From: Ulota crispa
Lineage: Eukaryota > Streptophyta > Bryopsida > Orthotrichales > Orthotrichaceae
Length of the DNA stretch: 64,000 nucleotides
Direction: 5' to 3'
Assembly: GCA_963920765.1 (NCBI GenBank)
Contig: OY987243.1
Span: forward strand, 23,245,419-23,309,418
In this document: positions 22,818 through 34,779 of the stretch, piece by piece
Layout of the letters: every line of letters begins with the position of its first letter
How positions within the stretch are numbered: position 1 is the stretch's first letter
Notes under the pieces: model-generated
What the model was told of the DNA's origin: nothing
What the model saw: only the letters and a program-made list of their open reading frames with translations
Database searches by the model: none
Program-made: the position numbers and the translations under genes

Positions 22818-24079
22818 ACATTTTTTGACTAGTGAAATAGCTGAAATTTTCTATCGTGGCCCCACAAAATGGCATGTCATCTAATCTTAACCCCAAAACA
22901 ACCCTATATTTCCTAAGCTTCTAGGAATTTGTTCAAACTTGAACAAAAAGTCAACATTTTGATAAGTTGTATTAATTCTTTTTGAATTGTAATTGTATAA
23001 AATCAAACTAGGCATGTTAGAGATCACATTATAAAAGAAAACACAACAATATCTCTTATGGATTGAAAGATTATAAAGTTTGATCATGAGGGTGTTAAAA
23101 CTGTAAAAGTGATTTGAAGTCTTTCAATCTTCTTTTCACATGTCAAATTTAAAAAGTTGGTCAACAAAAAAATACGAGGTTAAAGGGTCTAACATGCATA
23201 ACTCCAATCAATTTATGACTTCTCAAAATCTCTGCAATTTTTTTAAATGAATTTCAAGTGTAATTTTTTCTCAAAGATCTAGTGTATTTGAGGCTCATTT
23301 CTAAGAGCCCTCAACACTAAATAAAGTTACATAGCCCTTGAGTTTGCATTCTGGGCCGAGTGGGTTATAGACCTGCCTCTCTTCTGCACTCCAAATGGTA
23401 GAAGCATTAGTTGGCAATACGAACCACCACCATACTTTGTACCTCCTTAGGACTTCACACTAAAGTCCTCCTTTAGAGTTGAGGCATCTGGTTTTCATCC
23501 CTCATTGGGGTTTCTGGGTTTTTTCCCTGTTTAGGGTTATTTTATGTATCTTCCATTTATTATAGTACACGACATCTTTAGACGAATTGATTTTTCCTCT
23601 GCAAGGGGCTTTTTCAACACTACATAAAGTCAAGCTTGCAATGAACACCCATGCACAATATCTTCAATAGAAAAATCATAATCACTCATTAGCAAAATCA
23701 TACTGTTGAAGTTAAAACTAAACTTCAAAAAGAAATTTTCGAAAAAAATAACTATTAAAAATAGAAATTTCAAAATTTCAAAAAATTGATCAAGGACACA
23801 TTCTGTGCTCAATGTCATTTCGGGGTTAAACCCAAAATGCAAATGCCCGCAATGGCGTAGCTTTGTGTTCAAATCAAATTTAAAATCTAACAATAAATGA
23901 AAATTTCATGAACGACATCGTTGTTCTGCGATGAGGAACTCCAGGGCGTTAGAGTCTCCAGTTGTGCTGATTTCTCGATCAGGGTGATTGACAGGGGTTT
24001 TAGGGTTTTGCTTTCTGTACAAATGCGAAAAATCCTGTTTGAGCATCCGTTGCACAACGTGTCGGTAAGAAGAAGAAAG
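22818..24079. other. APC10 upstream region with a possible solo-LTR remnant
   Basis: 23290-23600 holds words typical of plant LTR leaders (GGTTTTCATCCCTCATTGGG, then GGGTTTTTTCCCTGTTTAGG) but no defined ends, so a solo LTR is only possible. The rest is AT-rich. The segment just before the APC10 start has a TTTTAGGGTTTTG telo-box near 24000. Confidence 0.4.
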
Positions 24080-26631
24080 ATGCCGGACGAGGGTGTGCTG
24101 GTGGACGAGGATGGCACGGAGAAGGACGAGGGCGAGAAACGAGAGATCGGGAAACTGGCAGTGTGGAGTGTCAGCTCCAACAAACCCGGCAATGGCGTCG
24201 AAATGCTCCGCGACAACAACCTCACCACTTACTGGCAGTAAGTACAACAATCTTGCTTCACCCTTCCTTTACAATGCTTCTATTGTTTATAGGGGAAATT
24301 TCATGGGTGCCCCTGAAGTTTTCCCTTGTTTATATACCTCATAATCTCACAACGCAGGTTCAGAGAAAACACAATTTATCGCAATTATTGTCGAATGGTT
24401 TTAGCATCCTCGATGTTAATTTTGTCTGGTTTCTGCGATACAGGTCTGATGGTGCGCAACCACACTTAGTCAACATACAATTCCAAAAGAAAGTTCGCCT
24501 TCAGGTAATGCCCAACCTTTCCAATTACTCCCTCTGTCCCAACAAAAAGCTCCAAATCAGACACATTTCTGGTACCACTAAAAAGGGACTAAAAAGCTCC
24601 CTTTTTGCTGATTTCAAATGCTGAGAAAGCATTTGCCCTGTTCAATGATCTCATGGGGTGAGTTAACCCTAACCCCTAAATGCCCATGGTGCCAAATTTC
24701 AAAACACCACATTCTGGTGTAGTAGGCAATTAGGGGTTAAGCCATTAGAGATTATTCCTCTCTTAGCAAGTTTGGCTTTGCCCATATGAGGTATCATTGT
24801 TGCCACTAATCTTTAAATCATTAATAATGAGGAGCTGGCAGCATGCACAAATATGGAAGTTTTTGCATGGAATTTGGGTGCCCAAGTGGCAACATCAAAG
24901 CTGGAGATTTTGCATGCATTTGGTAGATGGTATATTGCATTCTAGAATGCATGTGTCACTAGCGTAAAGACAAAAAACAGAGTTAATCCTTCACAAGAAA
25001 GCTTTTTGGACGTTTAAGAGGACTGAGGGATTATTCAGCAATGCACGGAACTGCTTAGGATTCTGTGAAGTAGAGCAGCTCCGTCGTTCTAAATCATCAT
25101 CATCATTCGTGTACCATTGCATGTCCTGCGCCACAATTTGCACCCTAAACCTTAAGCCCTAAACCCTAAGCCCTAAACCCTAAGCCCTAAAACCCCAACA
25201 TCAACCTTTTAGGATTGGCAAGCTCAAGAATCTTATTCTTGTTTGTGTTCTGAGATTTGCAGCAAGTTGCGAATCTATGTGAATTATAAGGTTGACGAAA
25301 GCTACACTCCCGATAAGACTAAACCCTAACATTTTAAGCCCTAAAACCCTAACATCCTAACATCAACAATTTGGGATTGGCTCTTATTCTAGTTTGTGTT
25401 CTGGGGTTTGCAGCAAGTTGCGATCTACGTGGATTTTAAGGTTGACGAAAGCTACACCCCCAATAAGATGTCAATCCGAGCTGGCAATTCTTTCCATGAT
25501 CTTCGAGTACTTTGTTCTTCTAACTCTCTGCTTAGTTCTAGGGTATTCTAGGGTTTGCATACAATTTTCCTTCGTTTCAAATTGACGACTACGCTATTCA
25601 AGTATCTTTTTCCCAGTTCGTAACTTTGGATTTTCTCTCAAATGTGTTTGTTGGACAAAGATTCTTGTACTCACTGGATGCCCCTGTGGAAAAAGCAGAT
25701 CTTGAAGGATAATTTTTAGCACAGTTGTTGAAACATCTCATCATCTAGAGTTGTCTGTTTGGATTTGCAGGAAATAAAGGTTGTAGATCTGGTGGAGCCT
25801 ACCGGCTGGGTTTACATCTCCTTGTCCCCGAATGATTCAAAGTGCGTAAACCTTAAACACTCTTTGATTTATGTATAAAAAAGAAACTTTGTATCTTTAG
25901 TCTCTTGGTTTTTTTCATTTCCCATCCATGTTTCCATATATTTCGCTCTTATCAAGATTGAAGTCAATGCTAGCAAGATATTTTTTTCGTCATGCAAATC
26001 CAAATTTCTGCAAGGGTTGCGCAGTAGTGAATGTATGGAACTAAGAATCTGGATGTTATTTTTATATTACTGAGAAGGGAGCAGATTGCAAAGCCCGCTG
26101 GTAATATCTGCAGCTGAGAGAGGGGACTCAGATTATTTTTCCATGAACTCAGATGCGCAAACATGCTGTACTAAATTGGATTTTATGACAAGCCCATTCA
26201 TATTAGTCTTGGGAATGTGCAGGGACTTTCTGCGTGCTTTTTTTATGCAATTGGCAGTCTTATCAAATCATCAGAATGGGAGAGATACTCATATTCGACA
26301 AATCAAGATTTATGGCCCACGCCAGTAAGTCTTCTCATTCGGATTTTTATAATTTTTGGATATTTAGCGTGGGTTTACTCATGTCGCTTTAAAAAAAAAG
26401 TTAAAATGATCTTTCGATGTGACCGTTTCTTCCTTTCTTTACCGATTTGGAAAAAACTGAGTTAGGTTTGAGGGACGTTTCTTTTGTTTTGAGTCCTTAA
26501 ATTACTGAAATAAATGGTACATTACTACAAGCTCTGAAATTTCAATCATGTAAACGTGCAGGGCGGCTGTAATTGGACATCCCTTCGAGTTTACCACAAT
26601 CGAGTTCAGTTCGTTCTCCACTATTCGGTAG
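24080..26631 (+). CDS. APC10: Anaphase-promoting complex subunit 10 (DOC domain)
   Basis: Six exons (24080-24237, 24444-24504, 25414-25506, 25771-25841, 26223-26324, 26562-26631) join in phase to a 184-residue protein, close to the usual length of about 190. Family signatures in order: [38 protein letters not shown] across the first junction, [20 protein letters not shown] and [15 protein letters not shown]. The last residues are STIR, the Ile-Arg tail that in APC10 proteins docks on TPR subunits. APC10 helps the cell-cycle ubiquitin ligase APC/C recognise degrons. The acidic stretch before residue 20 is lineage variable. I chose the ATG at 24080 because the upstream in-frame ATGs at 23921 and 24022 add residues unlike the family. 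Intron 2 contains a MITE, telomere-like repeats and a dead exon-3 copy. Confidence 0.95.
24526..25033. mobile_element. Stowaway/mariner-type MITE, member 2
   Basis: Begins TACTCCCTCTGTCCC and ends GGACTGAGGGATTA. The interior is the reverse complement of the 19083-19511 element at clearly above chance similarity. It lies in APC10 intron 2 and is itself interrupted by the 70-bp TTAA element at 24667. Confidence 0.78.
24667..24736. mobile_element. 70-bp TTAA-flanked mini-element nested in the MITE
   Basis: TTAA lies on both sides (24663-24666, 24737-24740). Ends CCCTAACCCCTAAATGCC and, inverted, CCCCTAATTGCC. The related MITE at 19083 has no such segment at the matching position, where a single ATAAGC aligns with TTAAGC, so this is an insertion with TTAA duplication. 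Confidence 0.55.
25140..25350. repeat. Interstitial telomere-like repeats in APC10 intron 2
   Basis: 25143-25198 is a run of CCCTAAACCCTAAGCCCTAA units and 25320-25350 has a shorter run. The units are degenerate CCCTAAA, the plant telomere repeat. Confidence 0.85.
25196..25319 (+). pseudogene. Duplicated pseudo-exon 3 of APC10
   Basis: Copies the end of intron 2 and the first about 55 bases of exon 3 (25358-25470), including the TTTGCAGCAAGTTGCG acceptor. One extra A after GTTGCG shifts the frame and leads to an early TAA. It sits between the two telomere-like runs and would compete with the true acceptor if used. Confidence 0.85.
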
Positions 26632-27100
26632 TCTGGAAGAAGATGAATGCAAACTGTAGGTACTGCAGAATGCTTGTAATTTTATGTTCATTTCGTATAC
26701 ACCAAATATATTACACGCTCTTGCATTTTGAATTCGGTTGTGCACTTGGTGGTTTGCTCATTTTCTTCATACTTTCTTTTATTGTCATAAAATGACGTTT
26801 CGGTACCTTGTTATCTATCTTTCAAGTTTTTACTATATTGATTATATTTCATATGTGAGAAGTCGTAAAAAAATTAAGCTGTATGTTTGTCCTACACTTA
26901 TTGAAAGGATCCAACTTTCTCATTTAGTTGTTGAACTAGGATGGTGGGTATGAAGGTCTTGTCATTTGGAACCGCAGACAACAAAGTACATTGACTTTGT
27001 TGTCCTTGCAGTACTTTGACTTACAATTAGGCGGCATCGAATAGCTCATCAGATGTTGCATGATTTCAGTTGTTGAAGTTTGGAGTTCTATTGTAGGTGA
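26632..27100. other. 3' flank of APC10
   Basis: Probable 3' UTR and AT-rich spacer with no supported coding sequence. Confidence 0.4.
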
Positions 27101-27710
27101 TTAGAGCAGCTTCAATGGTAAGATTGCTTGTGGGAGCAATAAAAGAGTTTAAGGATTGGTTTAGGGGCTCTTATAAATAGGATATTGTATGTAGAGTTGA
27201 GAGTCCCAATAACTCATGTGTTTGTATAATTGATTTTCTACCATGGGGTGTTGACATTGTCACTATTAGTTTAATACACAAGCAAGTTTAGGTATGAGCT
27301 TGCATTTAGTCTCTAACATGTGCATTGACAATTGAAATTTGACATGATTGGGCTACAATCTGACATGCTTGGGTTACAATGGGGTTCCACTCTAACATAC
27401 CTGGGCTGACATACCAAGTTGACATGATCTATGACATGAAGTGGGGTCACTCCAAGTAGTTCTCTTCCTTTTTCTTTTTGAACTATGCCTAGTTGTCATC
27501 ATGACACTATTGATTACATCTTTTTGCTTCACTTGGTGTGCACAATAATCAATTGCAAAATATTGCTTCAAAGCTCTTTTGATGTGCACTCCAATTAGAT
27601 GCATGGATTATTGGTTCCATTAGGTCCATTTTTTATTCACCTCCATCTTAGTGATACAAGTTCTAAGTGATACAAGTTTTACATAGTGTGGCCATTGAGG
27701 CTGCTCTTAG
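27101..27710. mobile_element. About 610-bp MITE with GAGCAGC ends
   Basis: Left end TTAGAGCAGCTTCAATGG, right end CCATTGAGGCTGCTCTTAG: inverted repeats of about 18 bp. They resemble PIF/Harbinger (Tourist)-like termini in having GAGCA and a likely TTA/TAA target, but the superfamily is not certain. The interior repeats GACATG-type words. No transposase. Confidence 0.6.
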
Positions 27711-28461
27711 TAATGTATATTTTCAGTGGCTTTCTATTGAGGTGTTTTCTGAAACAATATGATTTGTTTGGGAAAAAGAGGACCGAATCTTAGTTTGAAT
27801 GTTTTGGAAAAGCCCCTTGCGGGGAAATAACCGGTTTGTCCGGAGACGTTGGTAGTTTGAATGTTTTGAGTGCAATTATTGGTTAAGTATCTCCAGTTCT
27901 TGTTTTCCATGAGTATTTATTGTATGAGCATAGATTCCACAATGTAAACTTGCGACTTGCTTCGTGGTTGTATAGGCTCCCCCAGCTCCCAGGCTGAAGT
28001 GCTCAACACTCTCACTTAAAAAGCACAGTCAGGAAAGATAATAACATTCAAAATCATGTTTCGAGTATTGATTTATTAGATGCAACAAAGATAGAGAATC
28101 GTGAACACATTTTACTCCATGCTCTACATTTGCAATTTTGTTACCAAACTCGGCATGCTGCAAGCCTTATTTTCTTAAAGTACAAGCCCTCTTGTAAAGT
28201 TTGGGAGTTTGAGTTGCGTTCTTTCCCAGACCAGCTTTAACACTTCCTAACAGGGAATTCTCAGACAAAAGCCCATTCCAAATAATTATCTGATGTCCTT
28301 CACCTAATAATATGTCTTTACTGATAACCTTCAAGTACGACAAAATCAGCAACGAACTACCAGTGTGAACACCAGCAACGGTGATTGAAGTGAGCTCTAA
28401 GAGAGGAAACGAAGACAAATTTAAATGCAAACCCGTAAAATTAAATCAATTGGTTGGACTA
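27711..28461. other. Spacer between convergent APC10 and MTF genes
   Basis: No coding region supported. It probably includes the 3' UTR of the minus-strand formyltransferase gene. Confidence 0.4.
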
Positions 28462-31400
28462 CTACATCGACAGTTGTTTAGTCTTACTTACTAAAATCTG
28501 TTGGCCACGTAAACCATTGCAGAAGTCTTTGGCTCTCATCACTTTCTTTCCTGCCGGTTGCAACTCTAATATTTCCAGAGTTACATCGTCTCCACAAGGA
28601 ACCACGAGGGCATCACCAACAAGATTCACTACACCATCTGAATTTACGACATTACCGCCTACCCTAGTTGTAATAATCTTAAGGTCTAGTGTTTTGATCT
28701 GTCCGTCTGTACTTCTAATGTCAAACTTGGCCTTCGCTCCAGGCCATTCTGCAAAAGCACGCACCTGCAATACCAATCGAGTTGTGGCAGAGTTCGAGAT
28801 ATCTTAGTTCGTTGGTGGTTTCAACAAGAGTTTGTTGGATTTTTTATTCTTTTCAGATTCAATACCAACAAACAGGATATCCAATTTCTTCAAACTAAAA
28901 TTAAGTTTAATAACCAAAATTAGATTTCAAAATACTGAACATTTTAGAAAACAACACAAATTATATTCAAACCCTTTCAATGTACTACGGTATGCAATTT
29001 ACGCCCAAGTCTTATACTACAACAAAGATGCTCTGTGATGTCCTAACATTCTTGTGGAGCTGCCAAAACAACCATGGAGTCAATAACCTAAGGAAGGAGA
29101 TTCAGGTTATTTTTGTGCACAATCTTGAGCTTGAGTTAAATTGCTCAAATAACTAACCTTGTTGTGGGCAGCAACTGCAGGTCCAGAAAATGATAGCCAT
29201 GATTCTTCTACTAAAACCTGTAAAATGCGCCACAGGGTTATTTCTTAGAGTGCCACTGTAACGATAATATAAAAATTAGTAAGAATTTTAAAATATGCCC
29301 CAGCGACAGAGCTTTAGTGAGGGGCTTACTTTAGGCGCATGAGTAACAAGAGAATCATCTTGCGGTGTGGCTTTAAGCTTGGCAGATCCATCTAAAATAG
29401 CTGGTAACTCTCTAAGAAGCAACTTTGTGCCTGACAATCGAAACCAAGGTCTGTTAGTCAGTATCTCGGAACACAACCATGTCCTCCAAACAAACATGAT
29501 ATGTTTCATCTCAGCTAACCTAACGGTGAACACATGATCCAAAGGAATGATTTTATACACCGAATGAGAAACAAAAACATAAAGTCACCTCTTCGAAATA
29601 AAGCTGACAATAGCTCTGGTGTCTGCGAACAACCACGGATGTATAATCAGCATGACTTATTCACAACCCTTTTTGACACTACATTAAGGTTTCTTTCAGT
29701 AGTATTTTGACTCTCAAACCAGACTGAATTACCACATTGTCATCGAGAATGTAGAAAGCAGCTTCGAATTGATAAGACAACACCGCTTAGCTTTTAGGGT
29801 ATTATATCCACATGACACAATGGATCACGAGTTGCACACCTTGACGTTGGAATCAATTTTCACTCGTTCGGATGTAATCACTGGCCCAGCATCCATGGCG
29901 CGGACTGTGTACGCAACTGTCACCCCACTTTCATCGACACCTTCCTGAAACACAGCTCTTCAATTTGTTACAATTGTATATGGTCAAAAGGGGGCAGCCA
30001 GTGCCATAATAGACCATGCTTGGTGATTCCCAGTTCCTGGTGATTGTTCCCTAATCCCTAAATGGCCATCAATTGATATAAAGTCCATTTTGGAAGCTAT
30101 TAGAGGACAGGTGTGACATTTAATTTATATTTCTGTTACTAAAACGGTGTATGGTGCGGTTCTTCTTTCTTTCGGCACATTTTTGTTACACCTTCTACAG
30201 GATTTATTTCTGCTTCTTCAAGTATAGAAGCAGCCACTTTTGAAAATTTGAGCATATAGGGAATAACAGAACCCTGAGAAAGTATACCATGGAATGGTGC
30301 TACTACTGTTACAATCGAGAAAAGAAGAGCCGGTCAAATTTCATGCATCTCGACTGGAGGCTGGGTAGATTTAGAAATACTTACACACAGAGCCCTCTGC
30401 ACGGGTGCAGCTCCTCGGTAGAAAGGAAGTAAGCTGGGGTGAACATTCACTGTACCTGTCGATACATCAGCACCACAAGATTGTGAACTTAGTACGACAA
30501 CCAACATCATCCACAGAGCATTAAAAAGATGTGAAAAGGACACTCCCACTCGGAAACGAAAACAAGTAGCTAGTCACAAGTGTCTCTTCTCCAAATAGAT
30601 TTGCCAAGCTGCAATATGTGACTCTTTTACTGATTGAAGATTTGACTGGATTTGATTCCTAGAGCTTCAAGTTTGAGTCGGTAATATGGAAATTTCAACT
30701 GGCTGCACTTACACACGAAGTCGGGTCTTTCCGGGACTGCCTTGAAGTAGAGACAACAGGAGGTGGCTCTACTGCTTAATGAACTTTCGAAGTGTACAAG
30801 ACAAAAAGCATTATGTCGTGTGTTTTAAGAAGAAAGACATACCATACGTAGGGACAGCAAGGAATTTAGAAGGAAGAATGTTGCCATATGCTGCAGTCAC
30901 GCAGACATCTGGATTGAGTGCTCTCAAGTTCGCCATAAACCCTTCCTGAATGATTGAACCACCATAAAATTTAGCTGTAGCACTGAAAGTAGTTACCTTA
31001 TACAAGTCTTTCAAGCAGAGTTAAGTAAATTTCCAAGTCTTTGTATGAACTAAAGTTCTCAGGGCTTATGTAACAAAATCCAACGTACCCTCCGGAAACT
31101 CACCTCTGAGGCTTTCATCCCCTTCCTGCATGAACAAACCATCGTAATTTTTGCTATAGCCTTAAAAGCAATTGTTTAATACAAGTTTCCAAGCAGATGC
31201 ACATAGAAGTTCCAAGCAATTGTATCCATCAAAGTATCCAAATCTCACGTAATACAATGTAGCCGAATCTCACCTCTGAGATTTTCTCAGGTGACCAAAT
31301 GAGAGAAGACGGAAAATTGCGTTCCAGAGCTCGAGCTGCCACTGGTGATGGAAGCTGCTTCCGTCCCCGGCCTCGGGCTGCTGGTGGCTGTGTCACTATT

Positions 31401-32350
31401 GCTGCAATCTAATAATGATCCTTGTCAGCACATGATTCAACGCGTGTTCCAACCAAATCGACCAGTTAGTAGTAGCGTAGGTGGCAAAATAGTCCACTTT
31501 GGACGCTTCCATAGAAGGACTGGAGGAAAAATACAACGGGACAAAATTGGTGAATTCTTTGAAACCTTGCCTTACCTCAATTTTCTAACAGAGTACGATG
31601 AATCCACACAGCTTTTTCACTTGTAGACGAGTCTCCCATTACAAAGCATAACGGTGAGTTTTCAACACAACAAGTATTTAATCCACCTAAAGGAAATGGA
31701 TTAAAACCTTGTTATCTCAAATGTTTCTAGAATATCATTCAGGAATTACATCTTCATGCTCAATCTTGTTATTGTATTAGTGTGAAATCTATAGTGATCA
31801 AACCAAAATAAAACAAACAATACAGTTTTCACACCAAAGAAAGTGTAGGAATTCTTCTTATCTCAACCTAGGCAGTCTAAGGTAGAGTTGGAATAAAATA
31901 TTTGTGGCGACGACGTAGACTGTATTAGCACCGATTACTACAATGCACTGAAACAAGTGAATTCAAAAACAACGGAACTTAGGTCATTAAATTAACCTGA
32001 AACAGAGAACCATCCTCTTGTGACGCGTCCAGTAATTCGTCCAACACTCTTGCCGCTACCTGTATGAAACCAACGCACCAGCACACTCAATTCAGAAACT
32101 CAACAGGGAACGCACAAGAATAGAATGAAAAAGAAAAGAAAAAGCTAGAACTCAAAAACATACTTACATCGGGAGTACCGAGAAAGACGAGTTTCTTCTT
32201 CTCAAAGCTGGAACTCGAACCAGTGCTGCTACTACATCGCACGCCCAAGCGCCACACCAAAGCCGGCGAAACAGAACAACGAAACAAGTGTGGCGACGAA
32301 GAGCAGAATTGGTGACGCAATAGAAGCGTTCGAGGCAAAGCTATCGCCAT
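28462..32350 (-). CDS. FMT: Methionyl-tRNA formyltransferase, organellar
   Basis: Ten exons on the minus strand join in phase to 385 residues: 32350-32168, 32059-31997, 31408-31274, 30945-30843, 30455-30385, 29944-29840, 29622-29589, 29430-29330, 29217-29158, 28764-28462. The first 40 or so residues are rich in Arg/Ser/Leu and fit a mitochondrial or dual organelle presequence. Then come VFLGTPD (start of the Rossmann domain), IVTQPPA, AAYGNILP, the family motif NVHPSLLPFYRGAAPV with catalytic Asn and His, AMDAGPVI with the catalytic Asp, and a C-terminal OB-like domain (ALVVPCGDDVTLEILELQPA) ending before TAG. The enzyme formylates initiator Met-tRNA for bacterial-type translation initiation in organelles. 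I find no broken exon. The intron between exons 3 and 4 contains an extra 22-bp pseudo-exon. Confidence 0.93.
30945..31274 (-). repeat. Tandem intron duplication with a 22-bp pseudo-exon in FMT
   Basis: Between exons 3 and 4 the intron is duplicated in tandem: two parallel segments share TTGGAAATTT/TTGGAACTT, CTTGTATAAGG/CTTGTATTAAA and a CAG acceptor followed by GAAGGG. The middle piece (about 31127-31106) reads acceptor-GAAGGGGATGAAAGCCTCAG-donor. It joins the start of exon 4 to the end of exon 3 and is 22 bp long, so its inclusion would break the frame. Confidence 0.7.
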
Positions 32351-32977
32351 AGCGCTTGACCTTTTGCAATGGCAACAGGAAATTTGTACTGCTCTTCAAA
32401 TTCTCATTGCTAATACGAGCTGCATTTTCCATGTACCAAGGAATTCTAGGTCATTACAACCGCATCATCACTCGATCAAACATTTCAACAATGCGAGCTA
32501 TATCCGAACAAATTGACTCTTAAATAGTGGAAAAGAATCATTGATTGTTCTAGACTCAGAAACAGAAATTGCTACCAATTTTCAAAGTTTCAAAGCGGAC
32601 AAATAACACAAAGCAGAAGAAGGCGTTTTTTTTGAAATGTCAACTGTATGGTCATAGATATTTTCGTATCTGTCAAACGGAAATGCTCCGTTTTCTACAC
32701 AAACATACCTTGACGATCCAGTCACTCACTCTGGAACACAATTTGCACGAGAAGTGCAGCAAAAAGCCGGCAAAACCTTTGACAAATGTGCCGTCAGATT
32801 CGGAAGTCTGAAGCAGAACTAGCAATAATCATCCAAAGCGACGATATCATCCAAAATAGCAACAATCATCCAAATTAACGAAAAGCATTCAAGTAAATGT
32901 CAACAAACGTTGGTATCGCTACGAAAGTGCCTATCCATTAGCATCAGTTGTTTACAAATGGTTTTAGGGTTCTTTAC
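32351..32977. other. Upstream region of FMT
   Basis: Likely promoter of the minus-strand formyltransferase gene. A GTTTTAGGGTTC telo-box lies near 32961. No gene seen. Confidence 0.4.
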
Positions 32978-33407
32978 TTAACCCCTCACCGTCCAGGGGA
33001 CTGAAAGTGTCCACTGAGAATTAAAAAGTAGGTCCTTGCGTGGCCGTGAGGGAGGAAATTGCTAGGCTAGTAAGCGATCACAGTCCAAGTAGGGGTTGGG
33101 GTTCGGGGTGGGCAATTGACGGGAATATCAGTCGTACTATTTGGGAAAGATTGGGTGCAGATTGAAGCATGGTGCAAAATAGGACATGGCAGTTTGGCCT
33201 TGGGATTCCAATTTCGACCGGCGTTTCCCGGTCTCAAGCCGTTGGGGTTTTGGATGTTGGTGGAGGAGAGGGACAAGTCCTATGTGACCGAGCGGCGTTT
33301 GCAACTCCTCCCTATGAATGGAGCCGTGATTTAAATGCAGGAGGAGGAGGCTGACACGGCCGCAAGGACTGCAAATTGCGGCACAAATTGGTATTGCAAC
33401 AAGGTAT

Positions 33408-33752
33408 GTGATTCTCTTGAGAGAAGAGTGGTGGATGTGCAAGAGGGTCATCAATTCTTGGGAGCCTAGGGATTTTATTAGTTTTTTAGGAGGAGGGGTT
33501 GCAGCCGCCCCACCTTCTATGATCAAGAGCGCAAAGTGGAATTACGGTGAGGTGGTGGAATGGCGAGCACCTTCAAAAATGGGACATCAACAATGGCTGA
33601 GTTATAACGAGTTCAAAAACTACTGCATGAGTGGGCAGTCACAGAGAGTGGGAGCAGCATTATTGCTGAGCAAGTGGTCAATTGCTTGGAAGAGTGTTTC
33701 TTATGTGAGCTTGAGGGGCAAAGTTCAAGTTTGTGGTTGCAAAATACTTTGA
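33408..33752 (+). CDS. Unidentified open frame inside the PiggyBac element
   Basis: A 114-codon frame with protein-like composition, including REEWWMCKRVINSWEPRDFI, KWNYGEVVEWRAPSKMGHQQ and WLSYNEFKNYCMSG. No family recognised. It may be an accessory gene of the element or an exon of the transposase gene. No splice joins to the transposase could be established. Confidence 0.35.
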   Translation: MILLREEWWMCKRVINSWEPRDFISFLGGGVAAAPPSMIKSAKWNYGEVVEWRAPSKMGHQQWLSYNEFKNYCMSGQSQRVGAALLLSKWSIAWKSVSYVSLRGKVQVCGCKIL

Positions 33753-33899
33753 ACAAGAGGTGGTGATTCCTGTGTTATCGGCACATTGCTCGGAGTTTGG
33801 GCTGGATAGAGAGGATTCAAGAGGGAGAATTGAGAGGGATCCCGAGTCCTACTTACACGTTCATTCAAACAAAGTTGTAGCCCAACAGCCCTTCCAATC

Positions 33900-34403
33900 A
33901 TGAAGGTAGGTGCGAGGCTAAAGGCTGTAGAGCGAAGGATAGATAGGCTCCAAGACGTCTCGGTCCAGACAACGTTTCCAACTCCACAGTCTTTCCTGGA
34001 GGGGAATGTTCTGAATGAAGCAAACGATCATGACGGGGCTGAGTTTGGACGTGACCGTGATCGAGGTCTTCCTCTAGCTGTTCAAGGTGACATTCTAAGC
34101 GTAAGGGGGCAACGGGGTGCTCGACTGGGAGGAAGAAATGCAAGTCGAGGTGGGAGAATTCTTACCAACTTAGCAAGAGAGAATTCTTTGAGTATTGCCA
34201 ATCCCGTTCCACTCTTGGAAGGGGCTGCATCTAGAGGAGGTGTCTGGGGAGGTCGACTTCAAGGTTCTAGCCGTGGTCGACGGGGGGGAAGAGGAAGACA
34301 TGGTCGGGGTAGTGCAGCAAATGAAGATTCACCATGGGGGTGGACAGCGCCCAACATTACGCCTAGCTTGCGCACGCCACCCAGGTTGCAACCATGCGCC
34401 TAA
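33900..34403 (+). CDS. Gly/Arg-rich open frame inside the PiggyBac element
   Basis: A 167-codon frame beginning MKVGARLKAVERRIDRLQDV, with RGQRGARLGGRNASRGGR and SRGRRGGRGRHGRG, so RGG-like and basic. The helical, charged N-terminus followed by an RGG-like tail suggests nucleic-acid binding. That is an inference only. It could be the second protein of the element or a captured fragment. Confidence 0.4.
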   Translation: MKVGARLKAVERRIDRLQDVSVQTTFPTPQSFLEGNVLNEANDHDGAEFGRDRDRGLPLAVQGDILSVRGQRGARLGGRNASRGGRILTNLARENSLSIANPVPLLEGAASRGGVWGGRLQGSSRGRRGGRGRHGRGSAANEDSPWGWTAPNITPSLRTPPRLQPCA

Positions 34404-34779
34404 GCAACATTTGATACTTGGCCTCTGTTATTGCCCTCGTGGGATAGTTGAGCTCCTAGGCTGGCGCGGATTGGACCAAGATCAGAATCCAGTCAAGGCG
34501 GGCGGACTGCATTGACAACATCGCCAACGGCAGGGTCAGACCGCTCTCGAGTCCCTATGCAACATTTGTCAGTCCCAATGCGCCATTCTTCTCTGAGGGA
34601 AACTGAGCAACTTCATGGGACTCGGATGGAAGTGGTTAGTTTCTAGCGTCAAAGCATGAATCTCAAATTTGCCTTCAATAACGCCGCTAGAGTGGAAGAC
34701 TAGGTTACTGACTTATCTATGACTGAGAATCCACTGTCAAATGGAGGGGGGGACATACCACATGGCACTCACGACCATA

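Noticed and set aside
23290..23600. Definite solo LTR
   Set aside because: LTR-like words are present but I found neither TG/CA ends nor a target duplication.
28454..28807. Plus-strand frame of 117 codons at the end of the formyltransferase gene
   Set aside because: It is antisense to the last exon of that gene and has no family resemblance.
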